DNA of 64,000 bases from REEB95 sp035934995 (GCA_035934995.1 DASYXI010000009.1:39953-103952); one strand, 5' to 3'; shown: positions 53,908 through 61,958, counted from the stretch's first letter. Program-made: numbers and translations. Notes: generated by a model from the sequence alone, not told the origin.

Positions 53908-55731
53908 CTAAACCAAATCCCAGTTCAGAGGATCGAAAAGATTTACTTCCGGGATCGTCAGGCTCCCGAGATTTGTGATCTTTGTGTCACCACCCCTGTA
54001 GGTGTGTGTAAGCGAATTGCTGGCGGGATCGAAAGTCACATTCGAGGGCAAGAAGTTCGAGAATTTATCGGGTTTTTTGTTATGTAACGTCGACAGCTTT
54101 TGAAGTTCTCGGTACACGGCGTCACGGATCACAACGAACGCTGTTCTACCCTCTATGGTCGTATGACTCTCATAAGGACCAATCACGGAGACAAGCACGC
54201 GGGATATCGCCGGATAAAAACCTTCCAAATTCTGACGTAGCTTATCAATAAGCTGGATCGCCAACTGCTGCTGCAGCGGGTTCATACCAACTGGCTCCGT
54301 ACCGTATGGTGAGTACACATCGTTAAACACACTAATCGCGTGAATCCAGCAATCGTCGTCAGGCCCGGCGAAGGCATTCGCAATCGATGCGAGACTCTCA
54401 TAAGCAATCGATGCCACTTCGTGCACAAGGTCGGATGGGTATGATTTTGGATCAGTTAGAAAGAGTCCTTTCCGCCGATCCACTGTAAGTTCGCCGAGCG
54501 CCTCCGCAGTCCGTTTACACAGTTTGGATATGCCCATGTGAAACGACACAAGGTAATCGGCCGGAAGGCCTTTGTATCGACGGTACCCGTTCTGTTGCGA
54601 TACGTGCTCGTAGGCATGCGTCACTGCCATCATGTATCTCTGGGGCCAGAAATCGTCACCTTTGATCGCTGTTTCCAATATTAATTGGGCTGCGGCGTTC
54701 AGCCTCGACAGGTATGTTTCGGTAATCTCTTTAGGATGTTCGAAGGTCAATCGCCCAAGGGGGTCATACTGAGAAAGTACGAACCAATCGGAAAACAGGC
54801 TGTCGGAAAAGACGGGTGCTGTACCGAACCCACCGTACTCGCTTTCGCGCGCCATAATGCTCTGATCATTGATCAGAGCTTGCGCGGCAATCTGCTGTAC
54901 GAACGGCTCCGCCTGATCCACGTGAAGCCTTCGCGAACTGATCATGTTGACTGTTGATGCGGTGAGCCAGGGGCATTTACGGACGAGAACCGAACAAAAT
55001 CGCGGGTCCGCGATTATCCGAAGAAACGACCCGGCGTACGTTGCCCGCTCAAGGTCTCTCCTGTGGGCAAAGAGATAAAATGCACTTATCGGAGGCTGCC
55101 CCCGAATAACCAGTGGAGCGCCAATTTCTCTCAACCGCTCAAATTCGAGGGCACTTGCAGCCCATTGGGCGCGCTGCCAAGCCGATGCATAATTGATCAA
55201 GCGGGCAATGTTCTCTCCACTCTTGGCAAACAGATCTTCGGCGAAGCTTACCATTTCAGATTCATCGGCAGCCGATAACAGGGTTGCGCCGGCGCGTACA
55301 AAGTCGATCAGATTAAATTGATATATTTGCGCTGGCCTTAGAGAGATGAAGGTCGCGATGCAATACGCGGCCGCGATGAATATTGCGCCCAATCCCTCCC
55401 ACACGATGGGATATTCGAACGGTGATGAATAAGAAAGCGGCAGGTTTGGCAATATCATTGCCACGAGCGGACAAGCAAAGCCCACGAGAACCAGCGCGAG
55501 TAAGTACCAAACTTTGATCCGATACGACCGAAGGCGGAAAAGATAGATCGGTCGTAGAAATTGCTGGATTGCGAGCGTAAAGGCTAACGCGGCGACCGCA
55601 TTGCCTAGACTGAAATAAGTCGTGTATGGGTGCGACGGATTATAAGAACATTTTCCCAGGATGTTCAGCCCGAGGCATGGAAATAGCGAATCCGCTGGCA
55701 CCAACGTGCGCCCCCCAGAAATAAATTTCAT
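53908..55731 (-). CDS. Large unknown membrane protein of the island cargo
   Basis: About 607 residues. The N-terminal fifth has three or four hydrophobic helices (YFSLGNAVAALAFTLAIQQF, VWYLLALVLVGFACPLVAMI, GLGAIFIAAAYCIATFISL); the remaining 470 residues look alpha-helical and cytoplasmic, without a recognised catalytic motif. Base composition is clearly more AT-rich than chromosomal genes, indicating transfer. The start is uncertain: ATGs at 55731, 55803 and 55851 are in frame, and anything beyond 55868 would run into the opposing zinc-ribbon gene. A membrane-anchored defence or exclusion protein is possible but unproven. Confidence 0.6.
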   Translation of the reverse strand: MKFISGGRTLVPADSLFPCLGLNILGKCSYNPSHPYTTYFSLGNAVAALAFTLAIQQFLRPIYLFRLRSYRIKVWYLLALVLVGFACPLVAMILPNLPLSYSSPFEYPIVWEGLGAIFIAAAYCIATFISLRPAQIYQFNLIDFVRAGATLLSAADESEMVSFAEDLFAKSGENIARLINYASAWQRAQWAASALEFERLREIGAPLVIRGQPPISAFYLFAHRRDLERATYAGSFLRIIADPRFCSVLVRKCPWLTASTVNMISSRRLHVDQAEPFVQQIAAQALINDQSIMARESEYGGFGTAPVFSDSLFSDWFVLSQYDPLGRLTFEHPKEITETYLSRLNAAAQLILETAIKGDDFWPQRYMMAVTHAYEHVSQQNGYRRYKGLPADYLVSFHMGISKLCKRTAEALGELTVDRRKGLFLTDPKSYPSDLVHEVASIAYESLASIANAFAGPDDDCWIHAISVFNDVYSPYGTEPVGMNPLQQQLAIQLIDKLRQNLEGFYPAISRVLVSVIGPYESHTTIEGRTAFVVIRDAVYRELQKLSTLHNKKPDKFSNFLPSNVTFDPASNSLTHTYRGGDTKITNLGSLTIPEVNLFDPLNWDLV

Positions 55732-55868
55732 TACATCGGGAACGTACCGAACGAAACGTCCACTTAACGGCGCACTGTACCTGACAGCATACGAATGGCC
55801 CATATGGGCCGCACCGGGGTGTATCGGTCGCCCCTTGCGATTCGCGTCCATCGCGTCATGCTTGCCAA

Positions 55869-56162
55869 ATGACACCCCGCCGCCCACCGGTGCCAACCCT
55901 CGGTGAATTGCGCCGCCCCGTGCCGTGGACTTGGTTGAACTGCGCCGCCAGGTGCGGCCACCGCGCACCGGTCGCGCTCGCTCCGTTAATCATCCGCTGG
56001 GGCGCTGACGCGTCGAGCGACGTGCTGCGCCGGTCGGCGCTCTGCACGCGGTGCGGCGCCAAGGGGGCAACCCTACAGCATCCAAGCTGGGTCAATTCAC
56101 AGGTTGGATGGGAACCGTTCCCTGTTGCGATCCCCAGACAGTCTCGACCGGGTACCGAGTAA
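55869..56162 (+). CDS. Small zinc-ribbon-like protein
   Basis: A 97-residue protein. WLNCAARCGHR and SALCTRCGAKGATLQ supply Cys/His pairs of a zinc ribbon; between them lies APLIIRWGADASSDVLRR. This resembles a small family found in alphaproteobacterial islands. The three decayed copies at 57602-60004 carry a similar WRFGPDAPLPTVLR tail. Divergent from the large membrane-protein gene. Confidence 0.6.
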   Translation: MTPRRPPVPTLGELRRPVPWTWLNCAARCGHRAPVALAPLIIRWGADASSDVLRRSALCTRCGAKGATLQHPSWVNSQVGWEPFPVAIPRQSRPGTE

Positions 56163-56164
56163 AC

Positions 56165-56371
56165 ATGATCGACGCGCGCATGCTGGCGATAGGTGGCTGT
56201 GCCTGTTGGCTGATCGTTGTGCTGGTTCATGTGGCCGAATGGCAGCATATCTTCCCCGAAATGGGGTGGGGGTTGCCGGACAGTCCCGGCCATTACCTCG
56301 ACTTATTCAGTGCCATCGACGGGGGACTACTATTGCTCGCCGCTTTCCTTGTGCACTTATTTTCAAAGTGA
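56165..56371 (+). CDS. Small two-helix membrane protein
   Basis: A 68-residue protein starting MIDARMLAIGGCACWLIVVL, a transmembrane helix, with a second helix at the end (GGLLLLAAFLVHLF). It starts 2 bp after the zinc-ribbon gene stop and may be co-translated. No family recognised. Confidence 0.5.
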   Translation: MIDARMLAIGGCACWLIVVLVHVAEWQHIFPEMGWGLPDSPGHYLDLFSAIDGGLLLLAAFLVHLFSK

Positions 56372-56390
56372 TCCACTACCCTCCACCGCG

Positions 56391-56594
56391 ATGACCGAGG
56401 AAATCGACATCTGGCGTGCGGCTGACCTGCTGGTGAAACGGCACGGCGCCGATGCCGAGACTGTCGTAGCGCAGCGCGCGGATGAACTACTCGCCCAAGG
56501 CGATCTCGACGGCGTGCGCATTTGGAAGCGGATCGTTAGTGCGGTGCGGGAGTTACAACGGACAAAGCTCACTGCCAACGAGAAGCGCAACTGA
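56391..56594 (+). CDS. Small helical protein, DUF6961-like
   Basis: A 67-residue protein: MTEEIDIWRAADLLVKRHGA, then VAQRADELLAQGDLDGVRIW and KRIVSAVRELQ. The pattern is like the small DUF6961 proteins of alphaproteobacterial prophages as I remember them; function unknown. It is 19 bp after the two-helix protein gene. Confidence 0.55.
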   Translation: MTEEIDIWRAADLLVKRHGADAETVVAQRADELLAQGDLDGVRIWKRIVSAVRELQRTKLTANEKRN

Positions 56595-56628
56595 TGTTCG
56601 GACGCAAAAAAGCTTGGACTGACACGCC

Positions 56629-57153
56629 ATGATGACGTTGCAAGAGCTGCAAAAAGCAAAGGTCAATCTGACGATCGCTCGCGAAGCCTATGATCAGGCG
56701 GAAAAGCGGCTCGCTGATACGCTAGAGACGAAAAAGGCTTTTGAGCAGAAGGCAACCACGTTGCTTGGTGTCTATGCGACAATCTCGTTGGCACTTAGCG
56801 GCGGTGGGGCCGCCCTCGTGCAAAACCCGACGTTACTGTTGCACCACCGGTGGCCAATTTGGACTGCTGCTGCTCTGATGATGGTGGGAGCAGCCTGTTT
56901 TGCTGGCGTGATGATTGATCAGCAGTACGGTGCCATAGGCAGCGATCCGGACATGTGGCTCAACAGCGGCACAATTGATGCGAAGGATGATGGGAAGCTC
57001 GCCGAGATGCTGGCACTGATAACTTTTTATCACAAGAAACGCATCAGCGTAGGCACTCGATCAAACAAGACAAAGGCGTGCTTGATTCGCGCCGGCGTTA
57101 TCTGCGGCGTGGCTGCGCCTCTGGTATTGCTCGCGCTTGTCTGCGCATCCTAA
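56629..57153 (+). CDS. Unknown three-helix membrane protein
   Basis: A 174-residue protein. A charged N-terminal coiled coil (residues 1-40) leads into two adjacent TM helices (LLGVYATISLALSGGGAALV; WTAAALMMVGAACFAGVMI), a soluble loop with FYHKKRISVGTRSNKTKACL, and a third TM helix at the C-terminus. The plan resembles small membrane effectors such as SLATT or 2TM types in defence systems, but no nucleotide-sensing partner is adjacent. Its stop overlaps the convergent small gene by 4 bp. Confidence 0.6.
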   Translation: MMTLQELQKAKVNLTIAREAYDQAEKRLADTLETKKAFEQKATTLLGVYATISLALSGGGAALVQNPTLLLHHRWPIWTAAALMMVGAACFAGVMIDQQYGAIGSDPDMWLNSGTIDAKDDGKLAEMLALITFYHKKRISVGTRSNKTKACLIRAGVICGVAAPLVLLALVCAS

Positions 57154-57320
57154 GCACCCTTCTGCACAACACCGCCTGTATCGGCCGGTGGACTTGCGGG
57201 CGCCGGTGTAGGGCCTTGAGCTGGCGCTGGCGCTGGCGTGCTCGGCTGCGATGAGCCGTCGCGTTGGCTCCCGCCTTCTCCACGGCCCTCACCGCCCTGG
57301 CTTGATGCTGATAGTGTCAT
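57150..57320 (-). CDS. Small Ser/Pro/Ala-rich protein with PPxDTGGVV motif
   Basis: A 56-residue protein starting MTLSASSQGGEGRGEGG, then a Pro/Ala-rich run and the end PPADTGGVVQKGA. AGGTAGGGGA precedes the ATG at a proper distance. It follows the next gene upstream by 13 bp, and both share PP-x-DTGG-[VI]-V-x-K, so they look like a duplicated pair. Confidence 0.5.
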   Translation of the reverse strand: MTLSASSQGGEGRGEGGSQRDGSSQPSTPAPAPAQGPTPAPASPPADTGGVVQKGA

Positions 57321-57333
57321 GACATTCCCCTAC

Positions 57334-57525
57334 CTATTTTCGTTTTCGTTTCGCGGCTTTACGCTTCGGCGCGGGTTTTGCCTTTGGCTTCCCGATGGTT
57401 GTGCGGAGCACCCTGGCGAAATACGTCCCCGATTCGGGGGTAGGCATATATTTAGCTACTATGCCACCAGTATCAGGCGGTGGTTCAGGTTTGTCTGTCT
57501 TTCCGCCTTTGCGCTTGCCTGCCAT
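57334..57525 (-). CDS. Small Lys-rich protein with PPxDTGGIV motif
   Basis: A 63-residue very basic protein: MAGKRKGGKTDKPEPPPDTG, GIVAKYMPTPESGTYFARVL and a Lys/Arg tail. GGGGGA precedes the ATG. It shares the PP-x-DTGG-[VI]-V-x-K motif with the next gene downstream. DNA or RNA binding is conceivable from its charge. Confidence 0.55.
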   Translation of the reverse strand: MAGKRKGGKTDKPEPPPDTGGIVAKYMPTPESGTYFARVLRTTIGKPKAKPAPKRKAAKRKRK

Positions 57526-57601
57526 TTGAGGATCCCCCGAGCACTGCCCCGCAACTTATCAGCGCGTGAAGACGTTATCGAGCGGCATTACCTGCTGGGG
57601 A

Positions 57602-57679
57602 CCGTCGACACTTGGCACATGCTATCGTAGTCAGCCCTTCGTACAGATCAGAGACGATCTAGGGTCCGGCGCGTCGCAT
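57602..57679 (-). pseudogene. Decayed small zinc-finger-like gene, copy A
   Basis: On the minus strand from ATG 57679 it reads MRRAGP-stop-IVSDLYEGLTTIACAKCRR. It aligns with copies B and C over SDLxxGLxxIxC. In-frame stop at codon 7; the tail is degraded. Begins 4 bp after the stop of the 57684-58781 gene. Confidence 0.5.
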
Positions 57680-57683
57680 ACTG

Positions 57684-58781
57684 TCAGCCCATTTTGAAGC
57701 GGCGGCGTAATCCGACGACGAACAATGCTGCCAGCGTGGCCGAAAAGACGCCGTGCACAAACATCACAACGGCGGCCCAGACATATTTGGGCGAAACGAT
57801 TCCCGTCGTCCCAAAAATGCCAAGTGGATTGAACGTTCCTTCCAACGTTAGCAGCGCGCCGCGTTCGAGTGCTCTCCAGTGACTGGAGTTTGCAAGCCCG
57901 GAAAGCCAATTATGGCTTCGGGGGGTGACCACAACGGCATTACCCAAAAATAGGATCATGCAGGTGAGCACCATCAATGCGACCCAAATGCCGAACGGCC
58001 TCCCCACGGAACCACCGCAATTCGACAGGACTTCGTAAAGCCAACTGATAAAGCGCGTGAATCCGCGCCGTTCCTTCTTACGCTCGACCACCAATTCCAG
58101 AACGTGGAAGAGCGATACCATTGGGCTGTTTTCGAGCTTCGCCATGTGAGCGCGCATGTTTCGATACGGCTGAGCATCTATGACGCGGCCCCCGGCTTTG
58201 CGCGGGAAGAACACATTCCGTTCAAAGAAGACCGAGCCGGTAAATGGGTTATCGCCGTCAGCGGGTGGGCAATCGATGCACAGAATGCCACCACCGCTAA
58301 CTGATAGGCCGGCGATAAAAGGTCCGCACCTTAGGGTGCCTATCCAGCAGTCGATAATTTCAACGTTATGGGTTGAGCCGAGCACAAGGGTGTCAATCCA
58401 GCACCCACGCACCCGAGCGGCGGTGGGGCCGGCATGTTGAAGAAACAGATTTCGAATATGCAACTGATCGAGACTGCCGCTTATCGGGCCCCCGCTGAGC
58501 TGGAGATGCTCAAATTCGCCTGTAGCATTAGCAGGCTGAGTCAGATCAAATGTCGCGGGCGCGTTGATCCCTACCCTTAAAAGCGAGCCGTTTTTCAACC
58601 TCTCGCGAATCTGTGCGACGAACTCTGCCGTTATTTGCTCTCGGTCAAGGTTGGTTTGCCCCGACTCCTGAGCGCGCTTTTGTTGGTACACGTTCAGGTG
58701 TCCCAGGTCCTCGAGCGAACGCGTCTCGCTAAGATCCAGCCATCTTTGAAACGCCTTATGTACTCGCCGTTTATCAAACAC
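57684..58781 (-). CDS. Beta-helix-like protein with C-terminal two-TM domain
   Basis: A 365-residue protein. After a helical N-terminus (1-70), residues about 70-210 repeat short beta-strand turns (FEHLQLSGGPISGSLDQLHI, GCWIDTLVLGSTHNVEIIDCW), like a right-handed beta-helix or pentapeptide-type domain. The C-terminal 130 residues hold FTRFISWLYEVLSNCGGSVG, a TM helix (WVALMVLTCMILFLGNAVVV), a loop with LTLEGTFNPLGIFG, and a second TM helix. This combination recurs in pentapeptide-repeat membrane proteins; the two-helix part may be a channel. AT-rich composition. Substrate and role unknown. Confidence 0.65.
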   Translation of the reverse strand: MFDKRRVHKAFQRWLDLSETRSLEDLGHLNVYQQKRAQESGQTNLDREQITAEFVAQIRERLKNGSLLRVGINAPATFDLTQPANATGEFEHLQLSGGPISGSLDQLHIRNLFLQHAGPTAARVRGCWIDTLVLGSTHNVEIIDCWIGTLRCGPFIAGLSVSGGGILCIDCPPADGDNPFTGSVFFERNVFFPRKAGGRVIDAQPYRNMRAHMAKLENSPMVSLFHVLELVVERKKERRGFTRFISWLYEVLSNCGGSVGRPFGIWVALMVLTCMILFLGNAVVVTPRSHNWLSGLANSSHWRALERGALLTLEGTFNPLGIFGTTGIVSPKYVWAAVVMFVHGVFSATLAALFVVGLRRRFKMG

Positions 58782-58887
58782 GATCTTCTTGCCCCCTCAG
58801 ACCGAAACGGTGCCCTAATCCTTACGAAGTATTGCCCGGGGAAATGCAGCGTGCACGCCATACCTGACCTGCACGACGGGTAGTGCT

Positions 58888-58950
58888 GCATACGATGGCG
58901 GTCAGCCCCTCTGGCAGATCAGAGACGAGTCAGGCTCGGGCTCGGGGCAT
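58888..58950 (-). pseudogene. Decayed small zinc-finger-like gene, copy B
   Basis: From ATG 58950 on the minus strand: MPRARA-stop-LVSDLPEGLTAIVC, then no conserved continuation. Same stop position (codon 7) as copy A, but a different stop codon. DNA-level similarity to copy C includes CGGGGCATGTTC and GGCAGATCAGA. Confidence 0.5.
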
Positions 58951-59027
58951 GTTCAGATCACTGTTACCAATGTCATTATAGTTGTCGCGGGGGGATCGCG
59001 CGTGGGCGCGAGGCTTCGGGGTGTACC

Positions 59028-59264
59028 ATGACAACGCTGTTGCTCGTTTCATTTCTGAGCGTCGTTTCATTCCTCTGGTTGGGACCGTGGGCGGCATTTT
59101 TTATGGGCGGCCGAGTGTTTCTCGTCGCGCTTGGAATATTGGCGTTGCTTGTCGGATGGAACGGCTGGTGGTGGTATCTGGTGCCGCTTTGCTTTGCATA
59201 CGTCGGTGCAACCATCGCCGCTCATTGGCTTTTAAAATATCCGTGGGGCCAACCACGAGCGTAA
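59028..59264 (+). CDS. Small membrane protein
   Basis: A 78-residue protein that is nearly all hydrophobic: MTTLLLVSFLSVVSFLWLGP, FLVALGILALLVGWNGWWWY and LVPLCFAYVGATIAAHWLL, i.e. two or three TM helices. GGGGTG precedes the ATG. Family not recognised. Confidence 0.5.
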   Translation: MTTLLLVSFLSVVSFLWLGPWAAFFMGGRVFLVALGILALLVGWNGWWWYLVPLCFAYVGATIAAHWLLKYPWGQPRA

Positions 59265-59348
59265 ACAACGGCGACACGTGCGCAGCGCCGTACGTCGATC
59301 TCGGCGCCCAGTTTGCCGAAATCTTGAGATCGGCAGCCGAGAACGGCT

Positions 59349-59831
59349 TCAATCTGGGCGACCTCGACGGTTTGCTTGCCTCAGTTCACGCCTCAGTTCA
59401 CGCCTCATCTGCTCCGCGTCGATGAAACCAGGAAACTTTCTCAATTCCCTTGTGAGCCGATGGGCATGTCGTCCCGGCCTGAAGTGGAAGCGATAGCGAA
59501 AGCCGGGAATGAGCGGGGGCATAACGTCGAAGGTCACTGTTTCCTGGTCCGCCGTGAGCAGCATCCGGCCGTAGTCGTGTTGGCCTTCGACCATCAGCGT
59601 CCGTTCGCAGTGTTCAACCCGAAAGATGAAGTCGGCCTTGCTCGGCTCGGTCTCCGCGAATGCGTATTTCTGTTTGTCCCTATCAATGTATGAATCGACG
59701 AGGCCCGTCCGGTGGCATGCGGCGATGAGGTCATCGAATGGCATCGACAGCATGCGGTCGCGTGTCAGGAGCACCAGGTCTCCGAGCGATTTTGCCCGAT
59801 CGATTATCCGCCTGCTCGTCCCCCAGAACAC
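59349..59831 (-). CDS. Unknown island protein
   Basis: A 160-residue soluble protein from GTG 59831, with AGGAGG upstream. It has FDDLIAACHRTGLVDSYIDR, FIFRVEHCERTLMVEGQHDY and GFRYRFHFRPGRHAHRL, then an Arg/Glu-rich tail containing a duplicated RREL. No domain recognised. It lies 19 bp downstream of decayed copy C. Confidence 0.5.
   Translation of the reverse strand: MFWGTSRRIIDRAKSLGDLVLLTRDRMLSMPFDDLIAACHRTGLVDSYIDRDKQKYAFAETEPSKADFIFRVEHCERTLMVEGQHDYGRMLLTADQETVTFDVMPPLIPGFRYRFHFRPGRHAHRLTRELRKFPGFIDAEQMRRELRRELRQANRRGRPD
59378..59401. repeat. 12-bp tandem repeat
   Basis: GCCTCAGTTCAC twice (59378-59389 and 59390-59401), followed by a partial third copy GCCTCA. It encodes the duplicated RREL segment in the minus-strand gene. 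Confidence 0.8.
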
Positions 59832-59850
59832 GGCTTACTTTCCCCTCCTC

Positions 59851-60004
59851 TCAGCGCAGCACGGTTGGTAGCGGCGCATCAGGTCCGAACCGCCACAATA
59901 GCGTGGCCTTGCGATCACGGCCTGACCCGTCCGCACTTCGCGCATACGATAGCAATCAGGCCGTCCGGCAGATCAGAAAAGAGATAGGCTCCGGCGCGGG
60001 GCAT
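59851..60004 (-). pseudogene. Decayed small zinc-finger-like gene, copy C (single frameshift)
   Basis: From ATG 60004 it reads MPRAGAYLFSDLPDGLIAIV, CAKCGR, then stops after VRP. One base later, another frame continues GRDRKATLLWRFGPDAPLPT, VLR, stop at 59851-59853. So one frameshift separates it from an intact gene of about 50 residues with a CxxC. The best preserved of the three copies. Confidence 0.6.
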
Positions 60005-60045
60005 GTTCGGGCCAGTTGCTTCGGGCAGATATCGTATAATGAGCC

Positions 60046-60768
60046 ATGGATTGGTCTGCCGCTATAACCGGATTGGTTGGTGCTCTCGTTGGATCGGGCA
60101 TATCCGCGTTCACATTACGCCGAACCCATCGCGAAAGACTGACGGCGGATAGGGAACTCGCCCAACAAAGGGCCAAGGCTGACATTGCGCTAGCCGAAAA
60201 GAAGCTGTCCCTAGACCGGGGATTTGAGATTTGGAAGAGGCGAACCGCCTTTGCCGAAGATGTCCTGGCGGATTTCTACCAGGCACGTGATGTAATCAGC
60301 GCGGCCCGATCACCCGGCAGCTTCGAAGGTGAAGGTAGCACGCGGAAAAGAGCGGATTGGGAGCAGGAAAGTGATTCAAGCACGCTCGACGCTTATTTCG
60401 CTACTACCGAGCGTCTGGTCGCTAAGCGGGAGTTTTTTGCGCAACTGTATGCGCGACGGTACAGGTTCATGGCCTATTTCGGAGCCGAAGCCGTCAAGCC
60501 ATATGATGATCTGCACAAGATTTATGTCGAAGTTGTCATTGCGGTCCGGATGCTAATCGACACGTACCGCAACCGCGATCAAGGTTCTTTGCCAGCGGGG
60601 CACAGCCGTTGGAAAAAGGTGATCTGGGACATCGGTTCCGAAGACGATGTTATCCGGCCGCGCCTGGATCAAGTTGTCGCAGCGATCGAGGCTATATGTG
60701 GGCCAGCAATTCGCGACATCGCCGAGGATGACCTGGCCGGCGAAGGGCGTGCCGGTAGGCTTGCATGA
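60046..60768 (+). CDS. Unknown membrane-anchored protein
   Basis: A 240-residue protein. One N-terminal TM helix (AAITGLVGALVGSGISAFTL) precedes a charged coiled coil and a helical soluble domain (FEIWKRRTAFAEDVLADFYQ, FFAQLYARRYRFMAYFG). A TATAAT sits at 60035-60040, so close to the ATG that a leaderless mRNA would be implied if it is the -10 box. Family not recognised. Confidence 0.6.
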   Translation: MDWSAAITGLVGALVGSGISAFTLRRTHRERLTADRELAQQRAKADIALAEKKLSLDRGFEIWKRRTAFAEDVLADFYQARDVISAARSPGSFEGEGSTRKRADWEQESDSSTLDAYFATTERLVAKREFFAQLYARRYRFMAYFGAEAVKPYDDLHKIYVEVVIAVRMLIDTYRNRDQGSLPAGHSRWKKVIWDIGSEDDVIRPRLDQVVAAIEAICGPAIRDIAEDDLAGEGRAGRLA

Positions 60769-61049
60769 ACCGAAACAGCAAGCAACGCTACGCTGACCAG
60801 ACAACTTTAGCGTTGGAGGGTCACACGCCAATTTTCAAAGTCCGATGCTTCAATGCCGGGCAATGGGATGGGGTCGAGCCTCGCGACGTCGAGGCTAAGA
60901 ACGAGCACGAGGCCGCAGAGCATGTCTGCGGTGGCCCGCTCGTCGATAGTGGAATGCCTGGACAGCTACGCGCTCAGGTGTATCCACCCTCGGAGCCGGC
61001 CAAGAAGAAGCTCTTTTACGAGCCGCCTGAGCCATCCTTTCGCGGTTAG
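60765..61049 (+). CDS. Unknown small island protein
   Basis: A 94-residue soluble protein overlapping the previous stop by 4 bp (ATGA), so translationally coupled. Segments: IFKVRCFNAGQWDGVEPRDV and AEHVCGGPLVDSGMPGQLRA, with a Pro-rich end. Family not recognised. Confidence 0.55.
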   Translation: MNRNSKQRYADQTTLALEGHTPIFKVRCFNAGQWDGVEPRDVEAKNEHEAAEHVCGGPLVDSGMPGQLRAQVYPPSEPAKKKLFYEPPEPSFRG

Positions 61050-61155
61050 TGCACGGCCAGATTTTTAGCCGGCATAAACCCAGAAAAGGTTGTCCTTACT
61101 GCAACGGCTGGTGGTCCTCTGGTGGGGATATAAATAACCCATGAAGGAGATGAAG

Positions 61156-61476
61156 ATGGCCGAATCGGAAATTGAGCAGCGCATTTCGCGCCTCGAGGCA
61201 GTTGCTGCCGCGCTCATTCGGAAAACGCAACGCGATATGCTCGGGTTGACACCGCCAAATAGCGATTCCATCGCGGCCAAGCAAACGTTCGAACGCGATA
61301 AGTTGTGGCGGGTCGGCGTCACCCTCAAGCGAAAGGACTTCGATCGCTTCGGATCGGAGGTTCTGTACGACATGGTGCGCTTTCAGTGGGTCGCGCCGAA
61401 GGAAAATGGCTGGGTCGTTCTTGCATCAGACGCCGAACCCCTTGGGACGGTCACGACTGACCCGGCGGCGGAGTGA
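61156..61476 (+). CDS. Unknown small island protein
   Basis: A 106-residue protein. I chose ATG 61156 because AAGGAG (61144-61149) lies 6 bases upstream; an in-frame ATG at 61141 precedes it. It has a helical N-terminus (ESEIEQRISRLEAVAAALIR) and a C-terminus with strands (FQWVAPKENGWVVLASDAEP). Family not recognised. Confidence 0.55.
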   Translation: MAESEIEQRISRLEAVAAALIRKTQRDMLGLTPPNSDSIAAKQTFERDKLWRVGVTLKRKDFDRFGSEVLYDMVRFQWVAPKENGWVVLASDAEPLGTVTTDPAAE

Positions 61477-61488
61477 AGGGACCGGACC

Positions 61489-61899
61489 ATGTTTGACACC
61501 GACGAACCCACACCAACCTGTATTTCCTTCACATGGACCAATGCCGACAACGACAGTCCACACGATAAGGTCACGTTGCGCGAATTGAGTGGGGCCCTGT
61601 GGGCCGTAAATGCTGCGCAGGTCGTGATCGATTTCGCTAAGGAGATTGAGCGCGTTAGCATGTTCCTTGCAGGCCGTACCGCGCTTGAGATTTTAGATGC
61701 GGCGCGACTACGGCTTCTCGCGCAACAGGGCAAAATCGATCAGGGCCTGGTGCGGGAAATTTTTGAGGGCCAGGAAGAAGAGAACCACCCACTCAAAGAC
61801 TTCGAGGGCCCCAAGACAAAGGTGGTGAAGCAGAAGCGGCGTCGTACCAACGGCCACGACAAAGCGGCGGTGAAGCCCGTTCCAGCGGCGGCTACCTAG
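61489..61899 (+). CDS. Unknown island protein with basic tail
   Basis: A 136-residue protein: LRELSGALWAVNAAQVVIDF, then helices (FLAGRTALEILDAARLRLLA) and a Lys/Arg-rich end (KTKVVKQKRRRTNG). Starts 12 bp after the preceding gene and is followed by a strong terminator. Family not recognised. Confidence 0.55.
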   Translation: MFDTDEPTPTCISFTWTNADNDSPHDKVTLRELSGALWAVNAAQVVIDFAKEIERVSMFLAGRTALEILDAARLRLLAQQGKIDQGLVREIFEGQEEENHPLKDFEGPKTKVVKQKRRRTNGHDKAAVKPVPAAAT

Positions 61900-61958
61900 C
61901 CCGACTACCGCTCGGGCAGCAGACGACCGCAGACGAGCACAGGCCGAGATCGACGAAG

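Noticed and set aside
59243..59425. 60-codon frame from GTG 59243 after the small membrane-protein gene
   Set aside because: No Shine-Dalgarno, overlaps the convergent gene over its last 77 bp, and half of its end is a translated 12-bp repeat.
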